A stretch of DNA of 14,836 nucleotides from Anaerolineaceae bacterium. GTDB lineage: Bacteria > Planctomycetota > Phycisphaerae > FEN-1346 > JAACEH01. Location of the stretch: the NCBI GenBank assembly GCA_011682595.1, contig JAACEH010000048.1, positions 1 through 14,836 on the forward strand. The letters are read 5' to 3'. The notes below the pieces were generated by a model, which was not told the origin of the DNA, made no database searches, and was given only the letters and a program-made list of their open reading frames with translations. Below are positions 1 through 6,807 of the stretch, piece by piece. Made by a program: the position numbers and the translations under genes. The stretch's first letter is position 1. Every line of letters starts with the position of its first letter.

Positions 1-2
1 TG

Positions 3-593
3 ATGGCGGCCGGGTGGCTGGTTCGCGAACCGCTGGCCGCCGTGTACCGCCTGCATCGATGGCTGGGCCGGCTTGTGGTGATCGGCCTTGCCGCGGCCAT
101 GATCGTCCAGTTGATCGTGGTTCCAGCGATGGTCCGCCGGCGCCGCATATTGCCGGAGCAGGTCAGAGCCGCCTACGAATGGATCAAGGCCGACACACCC
201 CCCAAGTCCCGCTTCTTCTACCTGGAGGAGAACCTGACCACCCTGACCGGGCGGCCCATCTATTGGGCGGCCGCCCTGCCGCGATACCTCTTCAACAGCA
301 ACGAACAACAGCAAATGGATGTTCTTGGGGCCCTGAAGATCGATTACATCGCCATTCATCCCACCCGCCGCGACGCGGGGGTCGGCCGACTGATCGAACC
401 GTCGAATTACCCCATCCCCTGGATCGAGAGCCTGGCCGAGCGGCCGTACCTGACGCTCGTCTATCCGCAGAACTTCGACGGCAACATCGAGAACAGGTTC
501 TTGATTTATCAGATCAAGCGCGACAAGATACCCTCACAGTGGAAGGTGAACCAGAAGGGGGGCCAAGCGGGCCGGCCCCCCGGCGGTCTGTAA
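3..593 (+). CDS. C-terminal part of a membrane glycosyltransferase-like protein (partial)
   Basis: The reading frame is open to the left edge, so the gene very probably begins outside the window and the ATG at 3 need not be its start. The visible 196 residues contain one hydrophobic segment (about residues 23-44), a basic RRRR stop-transfer stretch, and then a soluble domain of about 150 residues beginning AYEWIKADTPP. A last membrane helix followed by an 'EW(I)-x-TPP' soluble tail is the usual C-terminus of polyprenol-linked multi-pass glycosyltransferases (GT-C, PMT/RgtA-like) that act on the outer side of the inner membrane. The catalytic N-terminal region is not in the window, so the family call is an inference from topology and this motif. 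The C-terminus is Gly/Pro-rich and ends just before a dispersed repeat. Confidence 0.5.
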   Translation: MAAGWLVREPLAAVYRLHRWLGRLVVIGLAAAMIVQLIVVPAMVRRRRILPEQVRAAYEWIKADTPPKSRFFYLEENLTTLTGRPIYWAAALPRYLFNSNEQQQMDVLGALKIDYIAIHPTRRDAGVGRLIEPSNYPIPWIESLAERPYLTLVYPQNFDGNIENRFLIYQIKRDKIPSQWKVNQKGGQAGRPPGGL

Positions 594-597
594 CCGT

Positions 598-623
598 CGT
601 TCGACCCAGAGGCTCTCGACGGG
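598..623 (+). repeat. Dispersed 26-bp repeat, copy 1
   Basis: This short sequence (core GAGGCTCTCGAC) matches 3045-3070 at 23 of 26 positions in the same orientation. Copy 1 lies just after the stop codon of the first gene and before the flavodoxin gene, in non-coding DNA. I see no third full copy in the window. It may belong to a genome-wide short repeat family, but that cannot be judged from two copies. Confidence 0.55.
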
Positions 624-692
624 TGGCCGGTGCGTCGGGCCCCGGCGGCCGGACCGCGGGCCACGGGCCCGGGAATAAGGGAGGAAGCATCC

Positions 693-1133
693 ATGTCCAA
701 GGTCTGTGTACTCTACGATTCCCGCGGCGGCAACACCAGGGCCGTCGCCGAGAGCATCGCCGAAGGAGTCTCCCTGGTGCCGGAGGCCGAGGTCTGCCTG
801 ATGGACGCCTCGGAGTTGGACATGGAGACCTTGGCGGCGTCCGACGCCTTCGCCGTCGGGTCGCCCAACTATTACACCTACATGAGCGGCCGCATCAAGA
901 CCTTCTTCGACCTGGCCTTCCGCAACCCGGCCTTCAAGAGCAAACCCTTTGTGGCCTTCTCGACTCACGGCGGCGGCGGTGGCGTCAGCGAAGTCATCGA
1001 AAAGCTGGCCAACTCGATCGGCATGAGCAAAGTGGCCGAAGGAATCGACATTCTCGGGGCCCCCGCGGGCGATCAGCTCAAGGATTGCCGCCATCTCGGC
1101 CAGGTGGTTGCCCGCGCCGCCGGCAACGCGTGA
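693..1133 (+). CDS. Flavodoxin-family protein
   Basis: A 146-residue protein with the flavodoxin fold signatures. Near the N-terminus is a phosphate-binding loop YDSRGGNTRAVAESIAEG (about residues 8-25). A GSPNYYTYMSGRIKTFFD segment (about 56-73) is the aromatic loop that packs on the FMN ring, and FSTHGGGGG follows near residue 90. Length fits single-domain flavodoxins and short NAD(P)H:quinone-oxidoreductase relatives. It would be a soluble cytoplasmic electron carrier or reductase; the partner is unknown. I chose the ATG at 693 because AGGGAGGA sits 7 nt upstream and the flavodoxin beta-1 strand starts immediately; the frame is open further upstream but that part is low-complexity. A perfect hairpin follows about 50 nt after the stop. 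Confidence 0.85.
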   Translation: MSKVCVLYDSRGGNTRAVAESIAEGVSLVPEAEVCLMDASELDMETLAASDAFAVGSPNYYTYMSGRIKTFFDLAFRNPAFKSKPFVAFSTHGGGGGVSEVIEKLANSIGMSKVAEGIDILGAPAGDQLKDCRHLGQVVARAAGNA

Positions 1134-1180
1134 GGAAGCAGTCGAAGCGGGCCGCCCAACGCCGTGAACTGGTGGTGTGG

Positions 1181-1203
1181 CACGGCGGGTCTTGCCCGCC
1201 GTG
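1181..1203 (+). terminator. Perfect GC hairpin after the flavodoxin gene
   Basis: Nine-base arms CACGGCGGG and CCCGCCGTG around a TCTTG loop form a perfect stem between the flavodoxin and proC genes. No T-run follows, so it is not a classical intrinsic terminator. It could be a transcript-end stabiliser or one copy of a palindromic extragenic repeat. Confidence 0.4.
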
Positions 1204-1285
1204 GCGAGAGCCATGGAACATTCGCCCGCGGCAAGAAAGTTATCCGCCCCCGTCGAAACCCTGATCAAGGAGCGTAAAAAAACCC

Positions 1286-2341
1286 ATGCCAGATGATCAA
1301 GCACACACGGTCCGCCGGACCGGCTTCGGCAGCGGCGTGATATGGATCGCCATCCTCGCCGCCGCCGGGGCCGTGCTCGGCTTCTACCTGTTTGCCCACC
1401 TGGACCTGTCCGGCGGCGTGGTGCTCGGCGCCGCCCTGGGCGCCGCCGCCGGAGCCGCCCTCGGGGCAATAGCCGTCTGGGTGACCAGTCCCATCGGCGG
1501 CCCCGACAAGGCGGCGCCGCCCCTTCGGGCACTGGCCTTCCGCCTGGGCCTGATCGGCGGCGGCAACATGGCCGAGGCCATCGTTCGCGGCATACTCGCC
1601 AGTGGCGTCCTGCGGCCCGGGGACATTCGGGTCGCGGACCCGGCCCCCGAACGGCGCAAGGTCTTCAGCCTGCTCATGCGGGTCAAAACATGCCAGGATA
1701 ACCGCCAACTGGTAGCCGGCAGCGACGTGATCATCCTGGCCGTCAAGCCGCAGGTGGTCGACCAGGTGATGGCCGAGATCGCCCCGCTGCTGGGGCCGAC
1801 CAAGCTCCTGGTGAGCATTGCCGCCGGGACGCCCATGGCCCGCCTGTCTGCCCATTGCCCGGCCGGGACGCGGATCGTCCGCACCATGCCCAACACGCCG
1901 ATGCTCGTCGGGGGCGGCATGGTCGCCATGAGCCGCGGCGGCCAGGCCAACGAGGTGGACATGGACCTGGCCCGCCATCTGCTGGAGACCTCGGCCACGG
2001 TCGTCGAATTGCCCGAGGAAAAGATGGACGCCGTCACCGCCGTCTCCGGCAGCGGGCCGGCCTACTTCTTCCTGATGGTCGAGGCCCTGATCGAAGCGGC
2101 CGAGCAGGTGGGTCTCAGTCACCAGGAGGCGGTGCAACTGGCCGAGACGACCTTCACCGGCGCCGCCAAACTTCTGGCCTCCGGCGACGTCGAGCCCGGC
2201 CAGTTGCGGCGCCGCGTGACCAGTCCCGGCGGCACGACCGAAGCGGCCATCGCCTCGCTGACCGAGGACCGCTTCAGTGAAATAATAGCCCGCGCCGTAA
2301 CCGCCGCCCGCGACCGCAGCCGCGAACTCACCGGGCCGTAA
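1286..2341 (+). CDS. proC: Pyrroline-5-carboxylate reductase with N-terminal membrane segment
   Basis: The enzyme reduces 1-pyrroline-5-carboxylate to proline with NAD(P)H, the last step of proline synthesis. Residues from about 86 onward are a complete ProC: Rossmann motif GLIGGGNMAEAI (88-99), AVKPQ, RTMPNTP, the family signature VSGSGPAYFF, and VTSPGGTTEAAI near the C-terminus. ProC proteins are usually about 260-280 residues. This one is 351 because about 80 residues come first, with two hydrophobic stretches (about 17-37 and 43-67), the second very rich in Gly and Ala like a glycine zipper. The ATG at 1286 has AAGGAG 13 nt upstream, longer than ideal. No ATG lies closer to the Rossmann motif; a GTG at about residue 66 has no ribosome site. 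The enzyme call is firm; membrane attachment is inferred. Confidence 0.9.
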   Translation: MPDDQAHTVRRTGFGSGVIWIAILAAAGAVLGFYLFAHLDLSGGVVLGAALGAAAGAALGAIAVWVTSPIGGPDKAAPPLRALAFRLGLIGGGNMAEAIVRGILASGVLRPGDIRVADPAPERRKVFSLLMRVKTCQDNRQLVAGSDVIILAVKPQVVDQVMAEIAPLLGPTKLLVSIAAGTPMARLSAHCPAGTRIVRTMPNTPMLVGGGMVAMSRGGQANEVDMDLARHLLETSATVVELPEEKMDAVTAVSGSGPAYFFLMVEALIEAAEQVGLSHQEAVQLAETTFTGAAKLLASGDVEPGQLRRRVTSPGGTTEAAIASLTEDRFSEIIARAVTAARDRSRELTGP

Positions 2342-2400
2342 ATGCGCTTCATTGCCCGGCGAGAATAACCGCGGCCCTGCCCAGCGGAACACCGAACAAG

Positions 2401-2419
2401 CCCACGGCACTGCCGTGGG
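2401..2419. terminator. Hairpin between the convergent proC and PH-domain genes
   Basis: CCCACGG and CCGTGGG form a perfect 7-bp stem around CACTG, about 60 nt after the proC stop and 45 nt from the stop of the convergent minus-strand gene. The position suits a bidirectional transcription end, but no U-tract follows on either strand. Confidence 0.4.
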
Positions 2420-2463
2420 ACACTGCGGACCGTGGCGCCCGCCGCGTTATTGTGTAAAACGCT

Positions 2464-3093
2464 TTAAAGCGGCGCCGTACCGTTGCGGCGGCAGTGGCGG
2501 GTGATTGCTTCGATGATCTGCTTGTGGACCCGGGCCGGGTGGGCGATGTGTTGCCACATGGACTCGATCTGCCCGCTGCCGGCCGTGGCGAAGAAAATCG
2601 TCCCGATGCCCAGGATTCTCTGCACCAGCGTGCGGCGGATGAAGGTGTTCTGCAGGCGGTCCAGGCGGCACTCGAAGACCTGGATGTTCAGCACGCCCCG
2701 CTGGCGGATCACGCGGCGGTCGGTCAGGATGTAGACGCGGCCGAACCATTGCAGCAGGGCCCACACCAGACGCAGACCGATCACCAGGGTCCCGGCTTTG
2801 ACAAAGCTCGCAGCCGCGCCGGCCATCACCGGCAGGTTGCCCACCAGGATGAGGACCGCCCCGAAGGTGATTACCGGGGCGCTCACCAGAAGAACAAACC
2901 ACAGGGACGGTTTCAGTCGCAGGTGCACGATCTCGCCGTCGGCCAGCAGGCTGGTCGCCAGGGCCGAGGTCTGGGGGGCCACCGCTTCGCCCACTGGGCC
3001 GACCGGGCCGTTGGTGACCCGGATCGGCTGCTCCTTGCTTCGCTCGTTCGACCTGGAGGCTCTCGACAGGCGCTGGTCGCCACAGACTACCAT
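2464..3093 (-). CDS. PH-domain (bPH2 / YdbS-like) membrane protein
   Basis: A 209-residue protein with two membrane segments (about 64-86 and 95-118) followed by a bacterial PH domain of the DUF304/YdbS type (about 119-200), recognisable from YILTDRRVIRQRGVLN and the later RILGIGTIFF strand. Such proteins are small inner-membrane proteins with a cytoplasmic PH-like domain; their molecular role is mostly unknown. The ATG at 3093 follows AAGGAG by 7 nt, so the start is well supported. Residues 8-17 are encoded by copy 2 of the dispersed 26-bp repeat, so the first 40 or so residues look like an added, probably disordered tail. It lies 57 nt downstream of the terminase gene on the same strand and converges with proC. 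It could be host or the last gene of the phage block. Confidence 0.75.
   Translation of the reverse strand: MVVCGDQRLSRASRSNERSKEQPIRVTNGPVGPVGEAVAPQTSALATSLLADGEIVHLRLKPSLWFVLLVSAPVITFGAVLILVGNLPVMAGAAASFVKAGTLVIGLRLVWALLQWFGRVYILTDRRVIRQRGVLNIQVFECRLDRLQNTFIRRTLVQRILGIGTIFFATAGSGQIESMWQHIAHPARVHKQIIEAITRHCRRNGTAPL
3045..3070 (+). repeat. Dispersed 26-bp repeat, copy 2 (inside a coding sequence)
   Basis: Matches 598-623 at 23 of 26 positions, same orientation relative to the + strand. Here it falls inside the PH-domain gene and is read on the minus strand as the segment LSRASRSNER. Confidence 0.55.
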
Positions 3094-3150
3094 CGGAATT
3101 CTCCTTGTCGCTTTGCGGCCCCGGCCAGGCCGTCGGCCATAGCCGGGTCC

Positions 3151-4658
3151 TCACCAGTACGATCGGCTGCGCACCTTGCCACGGCCGCGGCCGAACAGGT
3201 TGACCACCAGGTACCGCAGGGCGTCGACCAGGTGGTCGTGCGTGCCGTCTTTCTCGGGCAACTCGGCCCCGCTCGAACGCACCCCCGGCGGATAATGGTA
3301 TCCGCCCAGGGCCCGGATCAGCCGCTCGCACCGCGGGTCGATCACCAGCCGCTCGGGCCCCAGGGCCGGGGCCAGCAGCGAACGGACCAGATCGACGCCC
3401 TCCATGATGCCGCTACGGCAACTCTTTGTCAATATGCCATAACGGGCCAACTCGTGGCAGGCCCCGCTGCCGGTAACGTCGCCCCGCTGCCAGCCCGCCG
3501 GGTCACAGAAGGTGGCCCGGATCGGCCAGGGCCGCGAGGTCAGCTCGAAAACGTGTTCGGCCACGGTTCGCTGGCTGCGGACGTACTCGTCCAGCACGTG
3601 GACGACCGCCGTGTGCGGGTCGTCGCCGGCCACCTGGGCCCACAGGCAGACCAGCGGGTTGACGTAGCCGAAGTCCAGCGACCGGTAGACCGGCCAGCGG
3701 CTGTCGTAGCCCATCCGCCGCACGTGGCGGCCGGGATCGAACCGCGGGAAGACCAGGTTTTCCCGCTGCGGCCGGCGGCACAGCATCTCCGACTCCCAGG
3801 CCTCGCGGCCGCTGCGCCGCATCTGGGCGATGGCGTCGTCGATCCGCAGAAAGCCCTCGGCCTCCCGGGCCCGCCCCCGGCAGTCCTCGCTCAGCGGGCA
3901 CCGCGAACAGGAGCGGTCGCCCGTGCAGCGCTCGATGGTTTCCCACAAACACCAGGCCAACAGGGCCGGGCCCTCGCGCCGGGGCCGGTCGGCCTCGCCG
4001 TTGTGCGACTCGCTCGTCTCGGCGACGTTCCAGGCCCCGTCGACCACGCGGCTCATCAGCCCCCAGGGGTGGTGCATGGTGCTGAAGGCCTCGATGCTGG
4101 CCCGCACGTCGCCGCGCGACTGGGTCACAAACTGCACCGCCCGCCAGACCTCCTCGTCGAACTCGTCCACCTCGTCGCAACGCACACGCTGGACCCGCTG
4201 TCCGCGGACGCTCCGCTGGCTCTGGGTCAGGATCTCGATTGTCGAGCCGTTGGTGAGCACCGTCCGCCGGCTGCGCGGCTCCTCGGCCAGCAGGTCCGCG
4301 AAGTGCGGCCGCCACTTGGCCCCCAGGTACTCGTACATCCGCTCGCTCTGTTGCAGCGAACCGCCCAGGATCCGCGTCTCGAGGCCCGGCCGGAAGATGC
4401 TCTCCAGGTGCGTGGCCACGCTGCCCAGCTCGGTCTTGGCCCCGCCGCGATTGGCCCACAGTCGCCGTGGGTCTGGAAAAAGGCCGAGGACACGTACTCC
4501 ATCGGCGCGACGTGGCCCGGGCAGACCCGCCGCCGCGGAACCGCCAGGCCGTAGTAACAGCGCACGAACTCCCACAACTGTCCGGCCGTCCGCGGGGCCC
4601 TCAGACGCAGGCCGCGCAACAAACCGGCCAACCGATCATCTGCCCTCTGGTCACTCAC
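3151..4658 (-). CDS. Phage terminase large subunit, frameshifted
   Basis: The packaging motor ATPase/nuclease that drives DNA into proheads. Two overlapping frames join at a T5 run (coding strand; 4477-4481). Adding one T gives 502 continuous residues starting at GTG 4658, which overlaps the upstream gene's stop by 8 bases and has GGAGGAGG in front. Motifs of the joined protein: Walker A ANRGGAKT (69-76, Ala in place of the usual last Gly), Walker B CDEVDEFDEE (161-170), and nuclease acidic residues in SLDFG (D329), CDPAG (D386) and HDHLVDALRY (D475/D479). Four cysteines at 245, 251, 254 and 260 form a compact cluster between ATPase and nuclease domains. As given, translation in the first frame misses every motif. 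This is either a one-base sequence error, a real lesion, or recoding. Confidence 0.85.
4477..4481 (-). other. Frame change in the terminase gene at a homopolymer
   Basis: Upstream codons read GCC TTT TTC (Ala-Phe-Phe); downstream motifs are in the -1 frame. With six T instead of five the junction reads AFFPDPRRLWANRGG, joining cleanly to the Walker A motif. The same site, C TTT TTC, resembles but does not match a -1 slippery heptamer. Confidence 0.75.
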
Positions 4659-5103
4659 TGTCGGTGTCCTCCTCCGGAGGCGGAACCCCCGCGTCGGCCA
4701 GGATGCCCAGCAGGATCTCCACCTGCTCATTGGTCAGCGAATCGACCACGGCCCGGTCGGCGGCGCCGCGTCGGGCCGCCTGCTCGGCCAGCTCCTCCTT
4801 CAGGTAGTCCTTGTGCAGCCGCAGCAGGTCGACCGCCGCCTTGCGCGAGGTCTCCTTACTCTCGTCCTGCATCAGTTCGACCAGCCGAACGACCGCCGCC
4901 ACCCCGTAGGTCAGCACCAGGCGGCGCGTCCGCTGCCCGGCCTCCTCCGGAAGCTGGGCCAGAAAGTCCTGGGCCGCCTGCCGGCGCCTGCGCCGCGCAG
5001 CCGACCGCGGACTGCCGGCCAGCAAGCGGGCCAGTTCCTTGGGCAGCGGTTCGCCAAGCCAGTGGGCCCGCAGGGCGCCGCGCTCTTTTTCGGTCAGGGT
5101 CAT
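4651..5103 (-). CDS. Probable terminase small subunit
   Basis: A 150-residue, strongly charged, mostly helical protein immediately before the large terminase gene. Its ATG overlaps the stop of the upstream ATPase gene (ATGA), and its stop overlaps the terminase GTG start, so the three are translationally coupled. The N-terminal half is Arg-rich (RSAARRRRRQ near residue 33) and could bind DNA; the C-terminal half contains ESKETSRKAAVDLLRLHKDYLKE-type helices of the kind used for oligomerisation, and it ends in an acidic tail. Small terminase subunits bind the packaging start on phage DNA and form rings, and are usually 130-180 residues, so size, charge and position fit. No sequence motif proves it; the call rests mainly on position. 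Confidence 0.6.
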   Translation of the reverse strand: MTLTEKERGALRAHWLGEPLPKELARLLAGSPRSAARRRRRQAAQDFLAQLPEEAGQRTRRLVLTYGVAAVVRLVELMQDESKETSRKAAVDLLRLHKDYLKEELAEQAARRGAADRAVVDSLTNEQVEILLGILADAGVPPPEEDTDSE

Positions 5104-5846
5104 TGGGCGGGTGAGTTCCCACCGGCCGGGGCCACGCTGCGCAGCTCAACCTGCCGGCCCGCGAGCTTGCGGATCAGCACGTCCGGCGCCAGATCCTCGG
5201 CCAGGTCGTCGTGGGCGGTGGCCACGATGAAGGTCGTGCCCGTGCGGTCGGCGTGCTTGCGAAGGCGGTAGGCCAGGGCCTTGGCCGTCCGCCGGTCGAG
5301 CGTCGAACAGAACTCGTCGATGACGATGGTCCGCGCCCCGGAGGCCAGCAAGCGGGCCAGGCGGTAGCGGTACCGCTGCCCGTCGCTGAGCTGGTCGGGG
5401 CGACGAAGCAGCAGAAAAGCGTCGCTCAGGCCCGCCACCGAGGCCAGACGCAGGGCCTCGTCCAGGTCGCAATCGAAGCGATCTATGACCGGCTGCGGCC
5501 CGTCGAGGTCCACCTCGTCCAGCTCGGCCAGCGGGCCTTCGGGGTCCTGTTCACCCAAGCCACCCAAGCCACCCAAGCCACCCAGGCCACCCGCAGCGAA
5601 CTGGCGCTTCATCTCCTGGGCGATGGCCCGCAGCAGCACGCTCTTGCCGCAGCCGCTGGGACCGGTCACATAGACCACGTCGCCGCGGCGGATGCGCAGG
5701 TCGAACAACTCGTAGAGTGTCACCTCGTGCCGCTCGTCCAGCCCGATGCCGAACATCTCGGCCACCGCCACGACGCGCTCGCTGGGCCGGGCCTCCTGGC
5801 GGGCTGCGCTGCGGAATTTTCGATTGATTTCAATTTCCATTGCCAT
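5100..5846 (-). CDS. ABC-type ATPase (COG2401-like) next to the terminase genes
   Basis: A 248-residue stand-alone ABC nucleotide-binding domain with the full motif set: Walker A GPSGCGKS (62-69), signature LSDGQ (153-157), Walker B TIVIDEF with the catalytic Glu (173-179), D-loop STLD (181-184) and a switch histidine in ATAHDD (H212). There are no membrane segments and no permease neighbour, so it is not an ordinary transporter subunit. Its order of motifs and the DEFCSTLDRRTAKALAY segment recall the COG2401 'ABC-type ATPase' group known near phage terminases. A Gly-Leu repeat (86-98) lies between Walker A and the signature. Start: ATG 5846 or 5840, neither with a good Shine-Dalgarno; the frame is open further upstream but that part is the antisense of the ASCH gene. 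The role, perhaps in packaging or DNA handling, is unproved. Confidence 0.8.
   Translation of the reverse strand: MAMEIEINRKFRSAARQEARPSERVVAVAEMFGIGLDERHEVTLYELFDLRIRRGDVVYVTGPSGCGKSVLLRAIAQEMKRQFAAGGLGGLGGLGGLGEQDPEGPLAELDEVDLDGPQPVIDRFDCDLDEALRLASVAGLSDAFLLLRRPDQLSDGQRYRYRLARLLASGARTIVIDEFCSTLDRRTAKALAYRLRKHADRTGTTFIVATAHDDLAEDLAPDVLIRKLAGRQVELRSVAPAGGNSPAQ
5552..5587. repeat. In-frame 9-bp tandem repeat in the ATPase gene
   Basis: Four copies of CACCCAAGC (last copy CACCCAGGC) in tandem. On the minus strand they encode a Gly-Gly-Leu run. Because the unit is 9 bp, copy-number change would alter length without breaking the frame. Confidence 0.85.
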
Positions 5847-5858
5847 TATCGTACCGCC

Positions 5859-6167
5859 ATGTTTCTGTTGTTCCGCAAAGAGTTTCACGAGCCCATCCGC
5901 TCGGGACGTAAACGCCAGACCATCCGCTTCTGGGTGCGACGCCACGTGCGGCCCGGGGCCCGCATGCACTCGCCGCACCTGGGAAAATTCCTGGTGACCG
6001 ACATCCAGGAAATCGAGCCCGACCAACTGACCGAAGACGACGCCCGGCTCGACGGGTTCGACTCGCTGGCAGCCCTGCGCGAGAAGCTGGTCGAACTCTA
6101 CGGCTCAATCCAGCCGCCGGACCGCCGCTGCTTCAAACTGACCTTCGAGTTCCTCGGCGACGGCTAG
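5859..6167 (+). CDS. ASCH-domain protein, inverted within the phage block
   Basis: A 102-residue protein matching the small ASCH (PUA-like) fold: an N-terminal strand LLFRKEFHEPIRSG, the family motif GRKRQTIR (16-23), RPGARMHSP near 31-39 and a C-terminal strand CFKLTFEF. ASCH domains are thought to bind RNA or modified nucleotides; some hydrolyse modified nucleosides. It is the only + strand gene in the block. Its start is 12 bp from the ATPase ATG on the other strand, and its TAG at 6165-6167 shares CTAG with the TAG of the convergent small membrane protein. No ribosome-binding site is visible before the ATG, so its mRNA may be leaderless or very short-led. The ATG at 5859 is chosen because the conserved first strand begins there; the open frame upstream is antisense to the ATPase gene. 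Confidence 0.75.
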   Translation: MFLLFRKEFHEPIRSGRKRQTIRFWVRRHVRPGARMHSPHLGKFLVTDIQEIEPDQLTEDDARLDGFDSLAALREKLVELYGSIQPPDRRCFKLTFEFLGDG

Positions 6168-6370
6168 TTGGTGGTCGAGGCGCTGGTGCGGCCCTCGCTG
6201 AAACCGTCGGCGATGCCCTGGCCGATATTCAAGCTGGCCACGATGCCGGTGATAAAGCCGCCCACCCACTTGACCGTCTCCAGGTCGTGCCCCAGCACCA
6301 CCAGGGCCACCACGGCAACCAGGCCCAACAGGCTGACGATCATCTTCTTGGATTTCAGAATCTCACGCAT
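6164..6370 (-). CDS. Small membrane protein, holin-like candidate
   Basis: Sixty-eight residues with a basic N-terminus (MREILKSKK), a strong membrane helix (about residues 10-27) and a second, weaker hydrophobic stretch (about 33-52) before a polar tail. Size, charge and place after spanin-like genes fit a phage holin, but similar small proteins exist with other roles. The ATG at 6370 is preferred because the helix begins soon after it; a GGAG lies about 12 nt upstream. An upstream start at 6415 would add 15 polar residues and overlap the preceding gene. Confidence 0.5.
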   Translation of the reverse strand: MREILKSKKMIVSLLGLVAVVALVVLGHDLETVKWVGGFITGIVASLNIGQGIADGFSEGRTSASTTN

Positions 6371-6411
6371 AACCAAAGGTCTCCAAAGGTTGAGTTTCAG
6401 GTTTTGTCGCC

Positions 6412-6807
6412 TCACAGGGCCAGGGCCTTGACCAGCAGGATCGTCTCCAGCACCTGGCGGCGAAGCTCGCGGCCGGCCCGCCAGCGGCTCAGGGCCGCCT
6501 GGAACCAGCCTTCGGTCACCTCGCTCACCTCGCCCCGCCAGGTGGACCGCTCCTCGGGCGTCATGGCCTCCAGGACCGTCTCGAAAAAGGCCGTCATGTC
6601 GCCCCGGGCCAGCCGGTCGCAGGCCAGCAGCGTCAGCCGGTCGGTCATCCGGGCCACCGCCGGGGCCAGACGCTCGGCCAGCGGCGAGGCTCCCTGGCCG
6701 TCCGTGCGGCGACGCAATTCGCGAAGAAAGTCCGCCGCCACCCGCTCAATCTGCCGGGCGTCGGCCGAACCGGCGCCGGCGGCGTTACGATTCGCTTGCT
6801 CACTCAT
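6412..6807 (-). CDS. Unknown helical protein of the phage block
   Basis: A 131-residue protein I do not recognise. It has no membrane segment or signal peptide, is predicted by eye to be nearly all helical, and is Ala/Arg/Glu-rich, with a possible core ERVAADFLRELRRR and a C-terminal helix RRQVLETILLVKALAL that is amphipathic to hydrophobic. The ATG at 6807 overlaps the stop of the upstream lipoprotein gene by 8 bases and follows GGAGGGG, so it is clearly translated with its neighbours. It sits among lysis-like membrane genes but shows no lysozyme or amidase motif. Confidence 0.65.
   Translation of the reverse strand: MSEQANRNAAGAGSADARQIERVAADFLRELRRRTDGQGASPLAERLAPAVARMTDRLTLLACDRLARGDMTAFFETVLEAMTPEERSTWRGEVSEVTEGWFQAALSRWRAGRELRRQVLETILLVKALAL

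Noticed and set aside
2494..4554. Long + strand open frame opposite the PH-domain and terminase genes
   Set aside because: It lies antisense to genes with recognisable motifs and has no motif or ribosome site of its own. Long antisense open frames are expected at this GC content.
5824..5849. Sigma-70-like promoter (TTGATT and CATTAT) before the ASCH gene
   Set aside because: The spacer is only 14 bp, and the AT-rich patch also encodes the start of the ATPase; not strong enough to annotate.
5211..5858. Upstream extension of the ASCH frame over the ATPase gene
   Set aside because: The extension is antisense to ATPase motifs; the ASCH fold starts at the ATG at 5859.
6371..6415. Longer start for the small membrane protein
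   Set aside because: It would add 15 polar residues and overlap the upstream gene; the 6370 ATG places the membrane helix normally.
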